From NCBI GenBank assembly GCA_012064385.1, contig QRDG01000519.1, positions 1,256,542 through 1,320,541 of the forward strand: a stretch of DNA of 64,000 bases, given 5' to 3'. Below, one piece after another: positions 42,730 to 54,740 of the stretch (positions are counted from its first letter, which is position 1; each line of letters starts with the position of its first letter). Below the pieces are notes generated by a model. That model saw nothing but the letters and a program-made list of their open reading frames with translations. It was not told the DNA's origin and ran no database searches. The stretch is from Puccinellia tenuiflora. Taxonomy: Eukaryota > Streptophyta > Magnoliopsida > Poales > Poaceae. A program made the translations under genes and the position numbers.

Positions 42730-43048
42730 GTAGCTATTTTCTAAATAAGCTTATGGCATTTCAAAGAACCTCTTAGCAGTTGGATTTGCTAATTACGATA
42801 GTTTCATGTAAACATCACAACGCATACCCTTTTCATAGAGTGTGTTGTAAACAGTGGGGACTTTTGCTATTGTTTTTGGAATATATTATGTGAAGCAGCT
42901 ATTTTCTAAACAATATAGTTGTCAGTTAGAAACTTTTGTAGCTATTATATTTTCCATATAAACTTACTGTATTTGGAAGAACCTCATAGCATTTGGATGT
43001 GCTAATTATGATATTTTCATGTAAACATCACGACGTGTACTCTTTTCA
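42730..43048. repeat. Diverged direct repeat, about 205-bp offset
   Basis: tttgtagctattttctaaat through tcatgtaaacatcacaacgc (42730-42836) recurs as tttgtagctattatattttc through tcatgtaaacatcacgacgt (42935-43048), at about 80% identity by eye. Confidence 0.7.
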
Positions 43049-43282
43049 GCATACAGGAAAGGCGTTTTGGTCGCCGGGTGCACATGCACGTGGTATTTGA
43101 AAGATTGCAAAATCTTGTGTGTTCACGGAGTAGTTTGACGGAAACATGATATTTTTTGTGGCTATGTAAAATAGACAAAACTTAGAGCAAAAAATAAGGA
43201 TTTTAACGGATTTTTTTTCCTTTTTACATACGCGATAAATAATGTTGATCTTTCGTGTAACGACTTTGTGAACACATAGAAT

Positions 43283-43647
43283 CTGAGAGTAATTAGCATA
43301 AAACCACCACCCAGAGGAGGCAATTAGGGTGTTCCTCCTGATGGCGCCGCCCAACCCCGTCCTGCTTGCCGACGCGACACGCCCCGCTTCTTCTTCTTCA
43401 CCGTCGCAGATCAGCCCGCCCCATCCTGCTTGCTGTCCACTCAGGAAATTGACTAGATTTTTTTTTTCCTTTTTGGATATTGAACCAGCCCTCCTGTCAT
43501 AATCTGTGTCAATTTGAGTCCAGACAAGTTTTAGTGCGAATTGCAACAAACTTACTGAATAGTGGTGGTTTTCTGTCCCGCAAACGTAAAGTGGTAGATT
43601 TTGATAATTTCGGCCACAAAAGTGGTGGTTTCATGCTAATTACTCAG
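43283..43647. mobile_element. MITE with GAGTAATTAGCAT termini
   Basis: The left end CTGAGAGTAATTAGCATAAA and the inverted right end CTGAGTAATTAGCATGAAA continue into CCACCAC. The interior has a GC-rich centre (43340-43440). I have seen this terminus type in grass Mutator-like MITEs. The target duplication is unclear. Confidence 0.65.
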
Positions 43648-44690
43648 AATATGAAGACGTGTACACAAAACTTTATTTGGAATTTTTCAATACATCTAAG
43701 TTTGTTTTTTAAAAACGCACCCGTGTGCCAAATTGGATTTCACACAACAGGCAAATTCACTTCGGCATGGAGGATATGCTACTGCCATCGAAAAAAAAAT
43801 TAGAATCACATAAAAATCATGAATTTTTTCGCACTTTCATCTCGACATTCTATGTGGCCACGTAAAGTTTTAAAATCCACATTTTTTATGGCCTTTGTGA
43901 AAAAAAACATAAAAATATGTCTCGTGGAAAGACTTTTTCTAGCACCAAAAATTATCTTTTTTACACAATACAAAGAATGTCAGTTTTTCATGAACCGACT
44001 TGTCTATCTAGATGTAGAAACGACATTTTTAAACGTATTTTTGACATGTCAAAATACATTTAGAAAATATTCTAAAAACCAGAAGCATATGTTACCGTGC
44101 CAAAATGCCACCTCCGAACAGGAAAATTCAGTTCCGCACTTGGTCATACACTCCTATCGCTGAAGAAAAACATACAAATTGTAGAAAAATCTTAGCTTTT
44201 GTTTTTTATATACGCAGCCCGGTACCAAATTAGATTTCACACAGTGCACCCATTATCAAAAAGAAAAACATAGGATGTGTTGTAAAGAGTAAAGATTTCG
44301 TGCTCCCGAGCTCCAGTGATCTCACTTTTAATAAAAATCAAAAACTGTATTTAGAAGTTTCAGACAACAATAAAAAAACCATGCATGTTCTCAATGATAT
44401 ATAGTACAAGCGTGCAAATTCTGAATGCAAAATAGTTTGCGTTTTGAGCCAAAAAATGACAAATAAATAGATATGAGTATAGTGAGCAATGTTAATGTAT
44501 GGTTTAAAATATCCAACTTTTGTCATTTTTGTCTAGCCTATAATACAAAACATTTTGCACTGTTATTTTGCATGTTTATAATAGACATCATGGCGAACTT
44601 TCAGATTTTTTTTGAAACCTTTAATTTTTTAAAATTACATAAAATACATGCACTGAAACTAGGGAGGCAAACACACTTTCTGGTTTTGTA
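43648..44690. other. AT-rich region, no gene recognised
   Basis: Only short frames. Before the Copia insertion it was contiguous with 63212 onward. Confidence 0.4.
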
Positions 44691-44805
44691 AACAGTGTTG
44701 AAATTTACTAGTATTTACTAGCCCAAGATAAATTCAAAAATTCTCATTGGCACATTATTATATTTTGTTAATTGGGAAAATTAATGAGTCATTGATTAAT
44801 TAGTA

Positions 44806-44963
44806 ACGGTCGCGTTTATTACGGCCGTTTCTAATTCATTAACAGACGCGGTTAATACAGCCGTTTCTGATTCATTAACAAACACGTTTATTGTGACCAT
44901 TTTTAGTTCATAAACGGACGTGTTTAATATGGCAGTTTCTAAATCATTAACGGACGCGTTTAT
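44806..44963. repeat. 36-bp tandem repeats upstream of the Copia TATA box (left LTR)
   Basis: Four full units (44806, 44842, 44878 and 44914) plus a partial one, each of the form ACGGACGCGTTTA with a gccgtttctaattcatta half. Motifs like ACGCGT recur once per unit. Confidence 0.9.
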
Positions 44964-44991
44964 GAGGACTGATTTGACTCCCAACCTGCAC

Positions 44992-44999
44992 TATATAAA
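44992..44999 (+). promoter_or_regulatory. TATA box, left Copia LTR
   Basis: TATATAAA in the context GCACTATATAAAACCG, about 30 bp past the repeat array. The right LTR has the same site at 52008-52015. Confidence 0.75.
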
Positions 45000-45510
45000 A
45001 CCGAACCAAGCCAATTTTGGCTGATGTAAGCAACACATGGTCTCTCGCCGTTCCAGTTTCAAACCCTTGCGCCGCCGTCTTCCAAGTCTTCTCCATCCCG
45101 TCTTCCGGTGTGCACCGGTTGAAGGGACAGTAGGCCTCCGGAACCCCGCCTCTTGTGATCCTGTACGGGAGAGGGGCGATCAGGTTTTTGGGGAGCGCAC
45201 TCGTGCGACTACTGGCATCGAGTTCTTCCCCAACGACGACTTCTTCCCCGACATTGGCAGCCTCTTCATCAACGACATGGGTGACAACGTGAACGCCAAT
45301 GCTTCCGCTGCTGCCACACTGTATGAACTCTTAATCTTTCTATTTGAGATATTTCTAGAGTTTCTTCTTATAGTAGTTTCTCTAGATTCGTTCGGTTTAT
45401 CTACCGTTTTAGTAGATCACATGATTAGTTTAATTCTTGTTATTCTAGTCATAATATGTTTACTGTTTTCGTGGATTAAATCATATGCAAAATTGCTTAT
45501 ATTTTCATCA

Positions 45511-46400
45511 ATCCAAAAACCTGAGTATAGGCAACTTGCATCGCCTAGTGTTCTCGTGTCGACGAGGCCGTTTCCCTTCAAAGGGGAGCAATATAAACGG
45601 TGGCGCATGAGAGCAGTTTACTGGTTTCAAAACAGTAACTGCTATGCTGCCACCAAAGGCAAGCCTGAGGGCGAGCTTACTCCTGAACAACATGAGGCAT
45701 ATGAGAGGCTCGATACTATTTTCAAGAGTGCCCTCCTCAGTATCCTTGACGAATCCATTGTGGACTCGTACATGTTGTTTGATAACGACAAGGACATGTG
45801 GGATGCGCTCGATGCCAAATTTGGGGCCTCGGACGCTGGCAGCGAGTTGTATGTCATGGAGCAATTCTATGACTACAAGATGACTGATGAGCGCTCTGTT
45901 GTAAAGCAGGCTCATGAGATACAGTCACTCGCAAAAAAACTTGAGCACTTCAAGTGTAATCTGTCGGACAAGTTTATCGCCGGTGGAATTATTGCTAAGC
46001 TTCCACCTTCGTGGAGCAAGTTTGCTACTACTTTGAAGCACAAGAGGCAAGAGTTTTCCGTTTCGGATCTCACTGGTTCTCTTGATGTGGAAGAAAAGGC
46101 GAGAGCAAAGGACACTCGTGCTCGAGTTGCTGAGGCTGGTTCTAGTGCCCACGTGGTATAGAAGAATTTCCAGCAATTCCACAAGCCCAAACATAACAAG
46201 GGCAAATCTGAGGGCAAAGGTAAGTCTGATGATAGGCACAAGCCAAAATAGCCTACCAACTTCAAGAAGAACAACAACAAGCCGAGGAAGGGATCATGCC
46301 ATGTTTGCGGTGATCTGTGTCACTGGGCACCTCGCTGTCCCATCCACCATGAGCTGCGCGGACTGGACAACAACGGCAAGACTGTCAATGTTGTCATGGG
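45511..46400 (+). pseudogene. Gag of the Copia element
   Basis: Reads STRPFPFKGEQYKRWRMRAV, YERLDTIFKSALLSILDESI, DMWDALDAKFGASDAGSELY, ADKFIAGG-like and LPPSWSKFATTLKHKRQEFS, the UBN2 gag domain. After a TAG at 46159 and another at 46248 comes a CCHC knuckle CHVCGDLCHWAPRC (about 46298-46340). The open frame runs back into the LTR (to 45037), because the leader and the usual gag ATG are missing: where an ATG-GCA-TCG start would be expected the sequence has ttgcatcgcc. Gag binds RNA and forms the particle. Confidence 0.85.
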
Positions 46401-46962
46401 CGACACTGAGATGAAGGAATCTGGGTACGGTATATTTTCTACCATTCTTTCAGTTTGTCATTCTCCTGAATGGTTGGTTGACACCGGTGCCAATGTACAT
46501 GTTTGTGCTGATGCCTCCATGTTTTATTCTTACCAGGTCACAGGGACTTCTCCCATGCTGATGGGCAACGGGTCACATGCTTTTGTTCGTGGTGTTGGCA
46601 CGGTCAATCTGAAGTTTACTTCGGGAAAGATCATGCGCTTGAAGAACGTGCATCATGTGCCCTCCATCAATAAGAATCTCGTCAGTGGATCACTTCTGTG
46701 TCGAGATGGTTTTAAGTTGGTGTTTGAGTCCAATAAAGTTGTAATATCTAAGTATGGACAATTTGTTGGTAAAGGCTATGAGTGCGGAGGCTTGTTTCGC
46801 CTATCTTTGTCAGATATTTGCACTAAAGTTATTAATCATATTTGTCATGAGGTTGAGTCCAATATTTGGCATTCACGACTTTGTTATATTAACTTTGGTT
46901 GCATGACGCGGCTAGCTAGTTTGGATTTAATTCTGAAATTCATAACTGTCAAAGGTTCCTAG
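46396..46962 (+). pseudogene. Copia protease and pre-integrase segment
   Basis: WLVDTGANVHVCAD is the aspartic-protease active site (D-T-G). MRLKNVHHVPSINKNLVSGS and LWHSRL-like IWHSRLCYINFGCM are the GAG-pre-integrase region, in which the HHCC zinc site begins. It ends in TAG at 46960, where the polyprotein should continue. Confidence 0.85.
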
Positions 46963-47760
46963 TGTCAGGTATGTGTGCAAGCTAAGCAACCTCGCAAGTC
47001 CCATAAGACTGCGGAGGCTAGAGACTTGGCACCTCTGGAACTTATACACTCGGATCTCTGTGAGATGAATGGCATATTGACAAAAGGTGGAAAGAAATAT
47101 TTCATGATGCTTATTGATGACTACACTAGATACTGTTATGTCTATCTTCTGGAATCAAAAGATGAGGCTTTAAACTTCTTCAAAATCTATAAAGCTGAAG
47201 CAGAAAACCAACTCAATCGAAAGATTAAACAGCTAAGGTCTGATCATGGTGGAGAGGATTTTTTTTCCAATGAGTTTGATTTGTTTTGTGCGGAACATGG
47301 TATAATCCATGAGAGGACGCCTCCCTACTCACCTCAGTCAAACGGTGTGGCTAAAAGAAAGAACCGAATTCTAACTGATTTGGTTAACGCCATGTGAGAC
47401 ACTTCGGGTCTCTCCAAGGCATGGTGGGGGAGGCTTTATTGAAAGCTTGTCATGTCCTAAACCGAGTTCCCACAAAGATGAAAACTGTTTCTCCATTTGA
47501 GGAATGGGAAAGGAAAAGAACGAGACTCTCTTACTTGCGTACTTGGGGTTGTTTGGTGAAAGTCAATATACCAATTCCCAAGAAGCGCAAGCTTGGACCA
47601 AAAACCGTGGATTGTGTCTTCTCGGCTATGCTTTTCATAGCATTGGTTATAGATTTTTGGTAGTAAAATCTGAGGTATCCGACATTCATGTTGGTACGAT
47701 TTTGGAGTCGAAGGATGCGACTTTCTTTGAACATATCTTTCCCATGAAGGATATTCCTAG
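46963..47760 (+). pseudogene. Copia integrase
   Basis: LELIHSDLCEMN (first catalytic Asp), FMMLIDDYTRYCYVYLL (second Asp region), RSDHGGEDFFSNEFDLFCAE and the YSPQSNGVAKRKNR motif, where Copia integrases have the catalytic Glu as NGVAERKNR. Here it is Lys, so the D-D-E triad is lost. A TGA at 47396-47398 and a one-base shift near 47628 follow. The frame then resumes with AFHSIGYRFLVVKSEV. Confidence 0.85.
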
Positions 47761-49312
47761 CTCATCAAATCAGCAGATACCTAATACATCTATTCAGGAA
47801 CTGAATGACATTCCTGATCCGACCATTTCGATAGAACACACTGACAATCATGAAGAGGAAGACAATGAAGTTCCTATTAGGAGGAAGAGACAGAGGACTG
47901 CAAAGTCCTTTGGTGATGATTTCATTGTGTACCTTGTGGATGACACCCCCAGGACCATTTCAGAAGCCTATGCATCACTTGATGCTGACTACTGGAAGGA
48001 AGCTGTCCGTAGTGAGATGGATTTCATCTTGTCTAACGGAACCTGGGAAGTCACTGATCGTCCTTATGGGTGTAAACATGTAGGATGTAAGTGGGTGTTC
48101 AAGAAAAAGCTTAGCCCTGATGGTACTATTGAGAAGTACAAGGCGCGACTTGTGGCCAAGGGTTATACCCAGAAAAAAGAAGGTGAAGACTTCTTTGATA
48201 CTTACTCACCTATGGCTAGACTGACCACGATTCGAGTGCTACTTTCGTTGGCTGCCTCGCATGGTCTTCTCGTTCATCAAATGGATGTTAAGACGGCTTT
48301 CCTGAATGGAGAGTTAGACGAGGAAATTTACATGGATCAGCCCGATGGTTTCGTAGTACCTGGTCAGGAAGCAAAGGTGTGCAAGTTGTTGAAGTCTTTA
48401 TATGGCCTTAAACAAGCTCCTAAGCAATGGCATGAAAAGTTTGAAAGGACTTTAACTGCTGCAGGATTCATTGTAAATGAATCTGACAAGTGTGTGTACT
48501 ATCGCTATGGTGTGGGCGAGGGAGTTATTCTCTATCTATATGTCGATGACATACTGATCTTTGGAACCAGCCTTGATTTAATTAAGGAGGTTAAAGATTT
48601 CTTATCTCGTTGTTTTGAGATGAAGGATGTAGGAGTAGCTGATGTTATCTTGAACATCAAGCTGCTGAGAGATGGTAATGGTGGGATTACACTGCTTCAG
48701 TCTCACTATGTGGAAAAGGTCTTGAGTCGCTTCGGGTATGATGACTACAAACCTTCACCGACACCATATGATCCTAGTGTGATGCTCTAAAAGAATAATC
48801 GGATTGCTAGAGATCAACTGAGATATTCTCAGGTTATTGGCTCGCTTATGTACTTGGCTTGTGCCACGAGGCCTGACATCTCTTTTGCTGTGAGCAAGTT
48901 GAGCCGGTTTGTTTCTAATCCGGGAGATGATCATTGGCATGCTCTTGAGAGAGTTATGCGTTATTTAAAAGGCATTGCGAGATATGGAATTCACTACTCC
49001 GGGTATTCGACGGTACTGGAGGGTTATAGTGATTCAAACTGGATATCTTATGCTGATGAGATTGAGGCCACGAGTGGCTATGTGTTTACACTCGGTGGTG
49101 GCGCTGTTTCCTGGAAGTCTTGCAAGCAGACCATCTTAATGAGGTCAACTATGGAAGCAGAACTCACAGCATTAGACACAGCCACTGTTGAAGCAGAGTG
49201 GCTTCGTGACCTTTTGATGGACTTGCTTGTGGTTGAAAAACCAATACCCGCTATTCTTATGAACTGTGACAATCAAACTGTGATAGTTAAGGTTAAAAGT
49301 TCTAAGGATAAT
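47760..49312 (+). pseudogene. Copia reverse transcriptase and first part of RNase H
   Basis: RT (RVT_2): WKEAVRSEMDFILSNGTWEV, GCKWVFKKKL, YKARLVAKGYTQKKEGEDFF, HQMDVKTAFLNGELDEEIYM (catalytic Asp), LKSLYGLKQAPKQWHEKFER and LYLYVDDILIFG (YVDD). A TAA at 48788 interrupts before MYLACATRPDISFAVSKLSR. RNase H has YSDSNWIS, ATSGYVFTLGGGAVSWKS, RSTMEAELTAL and MNCDNQTVI. It stops at 49312, where the solo LTR is inserted. Confidence 0.9.
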
Positions 49313-51001
49313 TGATGATTGACAAGCACTAGCAGAGTTGGCGGGGACTAATCTTCTTATGTAGCTTTAGTGCGCTCCCCGGCAACGGCGCCAGAAAACG
49401 GCTTGATGATCGGTGATGGTAGCGTTGGGCTGTGCCCCAAGTGAAGGCGTGGATGTAGTAAGTAGCAGTTTTCCCTCGTTAAAGAACCGAGGTTTATCGA
49501 ACCAGTAGGACTTTGAAATCAACAACAAAGTGAATGTTAAAGATCTCTGGCGCATAATCTTCAACAGACGTGGACCTACACACACTCAACCAATTACTTT
49601 GCCCCCGACGGCGGAAAGGTTGTCAATCTTTCCGGTCTCGCGGAAAACAAAGCGGTTAATTGTAAGTTAAATAAATGAAAATATGAAAGTGGACCAGAGA
49701 AGTAATGATGATGAAAAGTGATGAATAAAGGTTGCAATAAATGTAAAAAGATGGACCGGGGGCCATGGGTTCACTAGTGGAGTCTCTCAAGTAAATAAAA
49801 CACTCATATGATGGGTAAACAAATTACAGCTAGGCAATTGACAAGATTATAACACAAACTTAATCTAGCTATGACATAGAGAACATGATAATATTTATGT
49901 AGGCATCACGACAATGAACAAAGACCGTTGAGTCCAACTGCATCTTTGTATAAAAAGTCCACTGTGGGATCGCTATCCAACCTGTCACCCAACGTTACTA
50001 AGTTGCAAGCAACAGACATTTGCATTAAGTAAAGCGCATTAAGTAAGCAATACTAATATTAAAAGAGACATTAACACCGCTGTTTTACCCTTAGTAGCAA
50101 CAACACACCCTCGCCCTTAGACGTTTCTGTCACTCGTGCCCAGGAACAAAAGGGGGCATGAACCCACTATCTAGCATAAATACTCCCTCTCGGACATACA
50201 CACAATCACTTGGCAAAAATAACTACGCACATCGGAGAGCATGCAAAACATAGATCAACATATAAGAATCATGCACAATCTAATCATAACTTCATAATCC
50301 ATCAGATCCCAACAAACACATCACATAGCATTGCAATAATCGATCTTGATCATGTTAGGCAGCTCACAAGATCATAATACATGAAGCACAAGGGAGAGAG
50401 ACTACCATCTAGCTACTGCCATGGACCCGTAGTCCAAGGTGGGACTACTCACAAATCATCCCGGAGGAAGGCATGACGATGAAGAGCCCTCCGGGATCGA
50501 TCTCCCCTCCGGCAGGGTGCCGGGATCAGCTTCAGAATCACCCCCGAACTAGGGTTTATGGTGGCGGCGCCTCGGGGTGACTTCTCTAGAAAATAATGGC
50601 CGTCCCGACGTTTTTGGGATTAATCTGATTTTATAGGCGTCGGAGGGGGTCGAGGGGACCACCATGAGCAGGGGCGGGTCCCATCCGCCGCCCTATGGCA
50701 GGCCGCGGCTGGGGGTCGTCCTTGCCCTGTGGGTGGCCCCCAGGGCTGCCCTCTGGACTGAAACTCCGTCTTGGTGAATAAAAATCCTCGTAAAATTTCA
50801 GCGCATTCCGAGAATATTTCCTGTGGTAAGTTTCTGAAACAAAAAGACAGCAACAACAGGAAACTGGCACTAGGCATCTTGTCAATAGGTTAGTCCGACA
50901 AAATGCATAAAAATGATGTAATAAGATAGTAGAAACATGTGACAACATCATAAAACTAGCATGAATCAATCAAAAATTATAAATACGTTTGACACGTATC
51001 A
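49313..51001 (-). mobile_element. Solo LTR of an Athila-type Gypsy element
   Basis: 1689 bp, starting TGATGATTGAC and ending CACGTATCA, with a perfect 5-bp duplication ATAAT (49308-49312 and 51002-51006). Read on the minus strand it begins TGATACGTGTCAAACGTAT, like the LTRs of Sabrina-type Athila elements of Triticeae and relatives. The cccggcaacggcgccagaaa phrase near the left end is also typical. No internal region is present, so it arose by LTR-LTR recombination. Confidence 0.85.
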
Positions 51002-51006
51002 ATAAT

Positions 51007-51189
51007 TTGAAGTCAACAAGGCATGTGAAAAGGAGATTGAAATCTGTCAGAAAATTGAGAAACTCCGGAGTTATTGCATTGGATTATATTTACACATCTA
51101 AAAACTTGGCAGATCCTTTCACAAAGGGTTTATCACGTAACGTGATAGATAGTGCATCGAGGGAGATGGGTTTGAGACCCACGGTATGA
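51007..51189 (+). pseudogene. C-terminal end of Copia RNase H
   Basis: Continues the RNase H frame after the solo LTR: KSTRHVKRRLKSVRKL, IALDYIYTSKNLADPFTKGL and SREMGLRPTV, then a stop. The STRHVKRR and NLADPFTKGL motifs match the family's C terminus. Confidence 0.9.
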
Positions 51190-51747
51190 GTTGTCCACAG
51201 TGGTAAACCACTCTATGTGATCGGAGATCCCGTGAATTAGAAGTGGAAGACAAGCTGTTGGTCAGCTGGGAGGAGAGTATCCATTAAATCATTTTCCCAC
51301 TCCGTGAAGATGCAATACTCCTCTGATCTGCATGGTAGGTTGATATTTATCTTAATGTGTTCCAAGCGGCTTAATTTTATAAGCGGAGATGTTGTCCTGC
51401 AGAGCATCTCTTGTGGAATACACCTATATGAGTCTGACTGATAAACGTTGCAATCCGTGAGAGTTGGGTGCTTTTTAATAAACTCATGAAAGGTCTTGGA
51501 GTATGACGCATAAGCTCCACCCGCGGGGAAGCCTTGCGGCAGCTCAGTATTGGTCAAGGGCTTGTGTGAAACTAAGTCGCAACAAACTTGTAGTTCAAGG
51601 CATAGTCCACTATCCAAGTTGTGATCTAGTATAACATAAGTTTCTAAGTGGAAGTTTAACTTAACAGTCTCCACTGAGTACCGGTATATAAAACAATGTT
51701 TTGGAACTGAATGATGAGATATGAGCCAATGAGACTTTGTGGGGGAT

Positions 51748-52134
51748 TGTTGGAATTTACTAGTATTTACTAGCCCAAGATAAATTCAGAAATTCTCATT
51801 GGCACATTATTATATTTTGTTAATTGGGAAAATTAATGTGTCATTGATTAATTAGTAACGGTCGCGTATATTACGGCCGTTTCTAATTCATTAACAGACG
51901 CGGTTAATACAACCGTTTCTGATTCATTAACAAACACGTTTATTGTGACCATTCTTAATTCATAAACGGACGCGTTTATGAGGGCTGCTTTGACTCCCAA
52001 CCTGCACTATATAAAACCGAACCAAGCCAATTTTGACTGATGTAAGCAACACATGGTCTCTCGCCGTTCCTGTTCCAAACCCTTGCGCCGCCGTCTTCCA
52101 ACTCTTCTCCATCCCGTCTTCCGGCATGCACTGG
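51748..52134 (+). repeat. Right Copia LTR, 5' part
   Basis: 387 bp before the Gypsy insertion. It has three full 36-bp units (51858-51965) plus a partial one, one fewer than the left LTR, and TATATAAA at 52008-52015. Confidence 0.9.
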
Positions 52135-54466
52135 TGTAGCACCCCGACTCCGGAATTATACAGAGAGGCTATGTAACCCACAGGCTATGCTACACAATCG
52201 AAGGGCATGGAATTACCGCTCCCACGCAACACATCGATCGGGCCATAAACACTGGCATAGCTATCAATGTATAAAACGGAGATCAAGACTTGTGGAACAA
52301 CTGGCACATCACAGACTCTATGACACAAAAGATCATATAGCAACTCATATATGAGAAAGATACAAATTACACACAAAAGGGTCACAGGCCCAACAATACA
52401 TCATGCGGAAGCAAATTAGTTGTCTAGTACAACAAGATCCAAATATATGGCCTAAGAGGCCTGCACATAAAACAAATCCTAGCCAGCTTGTTCCACGACG
52501 TCCCAAGCTGCCACCTGGGAACCCCGAACTACTCGTCGATGTTCAAGAAGAAACCACGTGTCTGCACGATGTCGTCCTTCTCTGAAACAAATTATAAAAG
52601 AAGCAAAGAGAGACTGAGTACGACGTACTCGCAAGTTTAGTAGGGCGATATAGGCCCAATGATGACGGAGGCTCTAAAGCTGTATAATATTTATTTTGCA
52701 TAAAGCTAATTTTCCTTTATAAAAAGACATAAGTGACTCAATGGCACCGTCTACTCAGAATATTTTTCGAAAGGGGATAAGATAGTAAACTTTTCTCTTC
52801 GGTTCACATTGAACCAACTTGTAGCCAGAAGCCTCTCATCTCCACCAAGGCACTCCATCGAATCAACCTTGAGGAAATGAACCTTTAATCACACGTTGTA
52901 ATGCAACCTTTAGCTGCCAAATTAATTAATTAGGTTCAGGTTCTCTATGATCTTATTGTCTATTCCCAATTCGTCCATAACCGCGGACACGACTTTTCAA
53001 AAAGATTTGACCCGACAGGGGTGTACTAATTTACCCATTGGTACCGTCCGGCTCGCCTAGTTAGCTCTCTTCCGGGGAAAGCTGGCACGTGGGTGCGGTT
53101 AACCCTTTACCTCGCGTGAGACTATCCAAGAGGTCATCTGTGGCGACAGGACAAGTTTACCCAGCCTATTTCAGCCCCTGCCCCCATAGCCACGTCCTAA
53201 CCACCACCATCCTCATCGTTTCTTTTTCCGCTCACACACCCACACGCAAATGGAAATAGCAAACTAGAGGACCCTTGGATACGCCCGCACAAGTTATTCA
53301 GTTAGTAAGGAGCCCATACCCCCACCAATGGAAGCACGCTCGTCTTGGTTCAAGAGGTAAAGAACTCGCACCTAGGGGCAAGAATGAGACAAAACACCAT
53401 CCCCGATGGCAACTCATCCAAGCCTTCTTAGCATTTGAATTAAGCACCACAAGTAATCACCATGCCCGAAACATTCCATCAGCATCATAATTATGGAATT
53501 TAATCAACGGACATAAATAGCATTCGACTAAGCATGGCTAAGCATATATAAACAAGAACTATATCTTTGTCTCGGGCCAACACATCAACCCTAGGGTTCA
53601 TAGGTAGGGAAACATGTATTGGTTCGGGGAAAAACATGCATTCATAGGATACTATAGTATTGACCAAAAATTGACATAGAATCGAATGCATTATTATGGT
53701 GGATAAAATAAGTTTATAAAACAGTAGGATGCTAGATGCCAAGAAGGTTAGATTATCTCTTGCCTTGCTGCCGGGGCGTGTAGTACTGCTTGTCGGGGTA
53801 GGTAGGGTTAACCTCCACTCCGGAATCTATCGATACCCAAGCAAATATAGAAGAACAAAATAAATCACACGAAGACAAGGTGCAATGCATAATCATGATG
53901 ACATGTCAAGTTGATGTATTGATATCATCATATGATTTAACTATCAATATTAAATGGAGCGCCAAATAATTAGTGCAATTATTTGGAAGCAACCCCATAT
54001 TTACCTTAGTGTCCACATTGTTTACAATTTATTATATTATTACCAAGTGGCTTAGATATGCATGGACATGACATGATTAGTTAGGTATTGATCTTCTGAT
54101 CGTTTTGGTACCTCATTTGTAATTTTCCGAGTTTCGATGAATAAAAGGCGAAATAAATAAATATTTGAATTTAATTCCTTTAATCAAATTAAGAATAACA
54201 TCATATGAGAATTTGTGATCATGTTGTGATATTAGCATGGTTTAATAGCATTTGAAGTGTTGATCACATTGATATTTTATTCATAATTTTTGGTTAAGTA
54301 TTTAACAAGTTATGAATTTTCCCAATTTGATATTATTTATGCCATTTTAGGAAAATCTTAGATAAACAGCAAGAATATAAATTCAAAAGATCATTTCAAT
54401 GATTCTAACATGTAGAGTTTGTTTTTCTGAACAATTTGATATTTTATTTGCAAAAATTTGAAACAT

Positions 54467-54477
54467 TATTTAAATAG
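54467..54477 (-). promoter_or_regulatory. Candidate TATA box in the Gypsy LTR
   Basis: Minus-strand CTATTTAAATA, 57 bp downstream of the GC array in transcription sense. The same arrangement is at 61329-61339 in the other LTR. The AT-rich context makes this tentative. Confidence 0.4.
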
Positions 54478-54533
54478 TTATTAAATATTTTAAATTGTTT
54501 TATCTCCAAAAAGGAGAAATTCAAAACCCAGAC

Positions 54534-54740
54534 AGGCCGGCCTTGTGCCGGCCAGGCCGGGCCACAGGCCGGGCAGAGGCCCGAATCCTCCGGCATTTGG
54601 CCGGCCCAGGCTGGGCTTCCAGGCCGGGAGGGTGGCCGAGGCTGCCGGCCTCGTGCCGGCCCAGGCCGGTGTGTCCAGGCTGGGCACCCTACCGAGCCAG
54701 CCGGCCTCATGGCCGGACAGGCCGGAGCCCAGGCCGGGCT
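54534..54740. repeat. GC-palindrome array in the left Gypsy LTR
   Basis: Repeated AGGCCGGCC, GCCGGCCCAGGC and CAGGCCGG blocks. The core CCGGCCCAGGCCGG appears complete at about 54657-54670 and in variant form elsewhere. The motif vocabulary is the same as in the Sirevirus-like LTRs, but unit order and spacing differ. Confidence 0.85.

Larger units (their letters stand above)
44696..45510 (+). repeat. Left LTR of the Copia element
   Basis: 815 bp, from TGTTGAAATTTAC to TTTTCATCA. It contains four and a fraction 36-bp repeats and a TATA box. It differs from the right LTR mainly by one 36-bp unit. Confidence 0.92.

Noticed and set aside
45037..45510. N-terminal extension of the Copia gag into the LTR
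   Set aside because: The frame is open only by chance through LTR sequence. Family gags begin at a Met near the ASPSVLVSTRPFPF block, which is mutated here.
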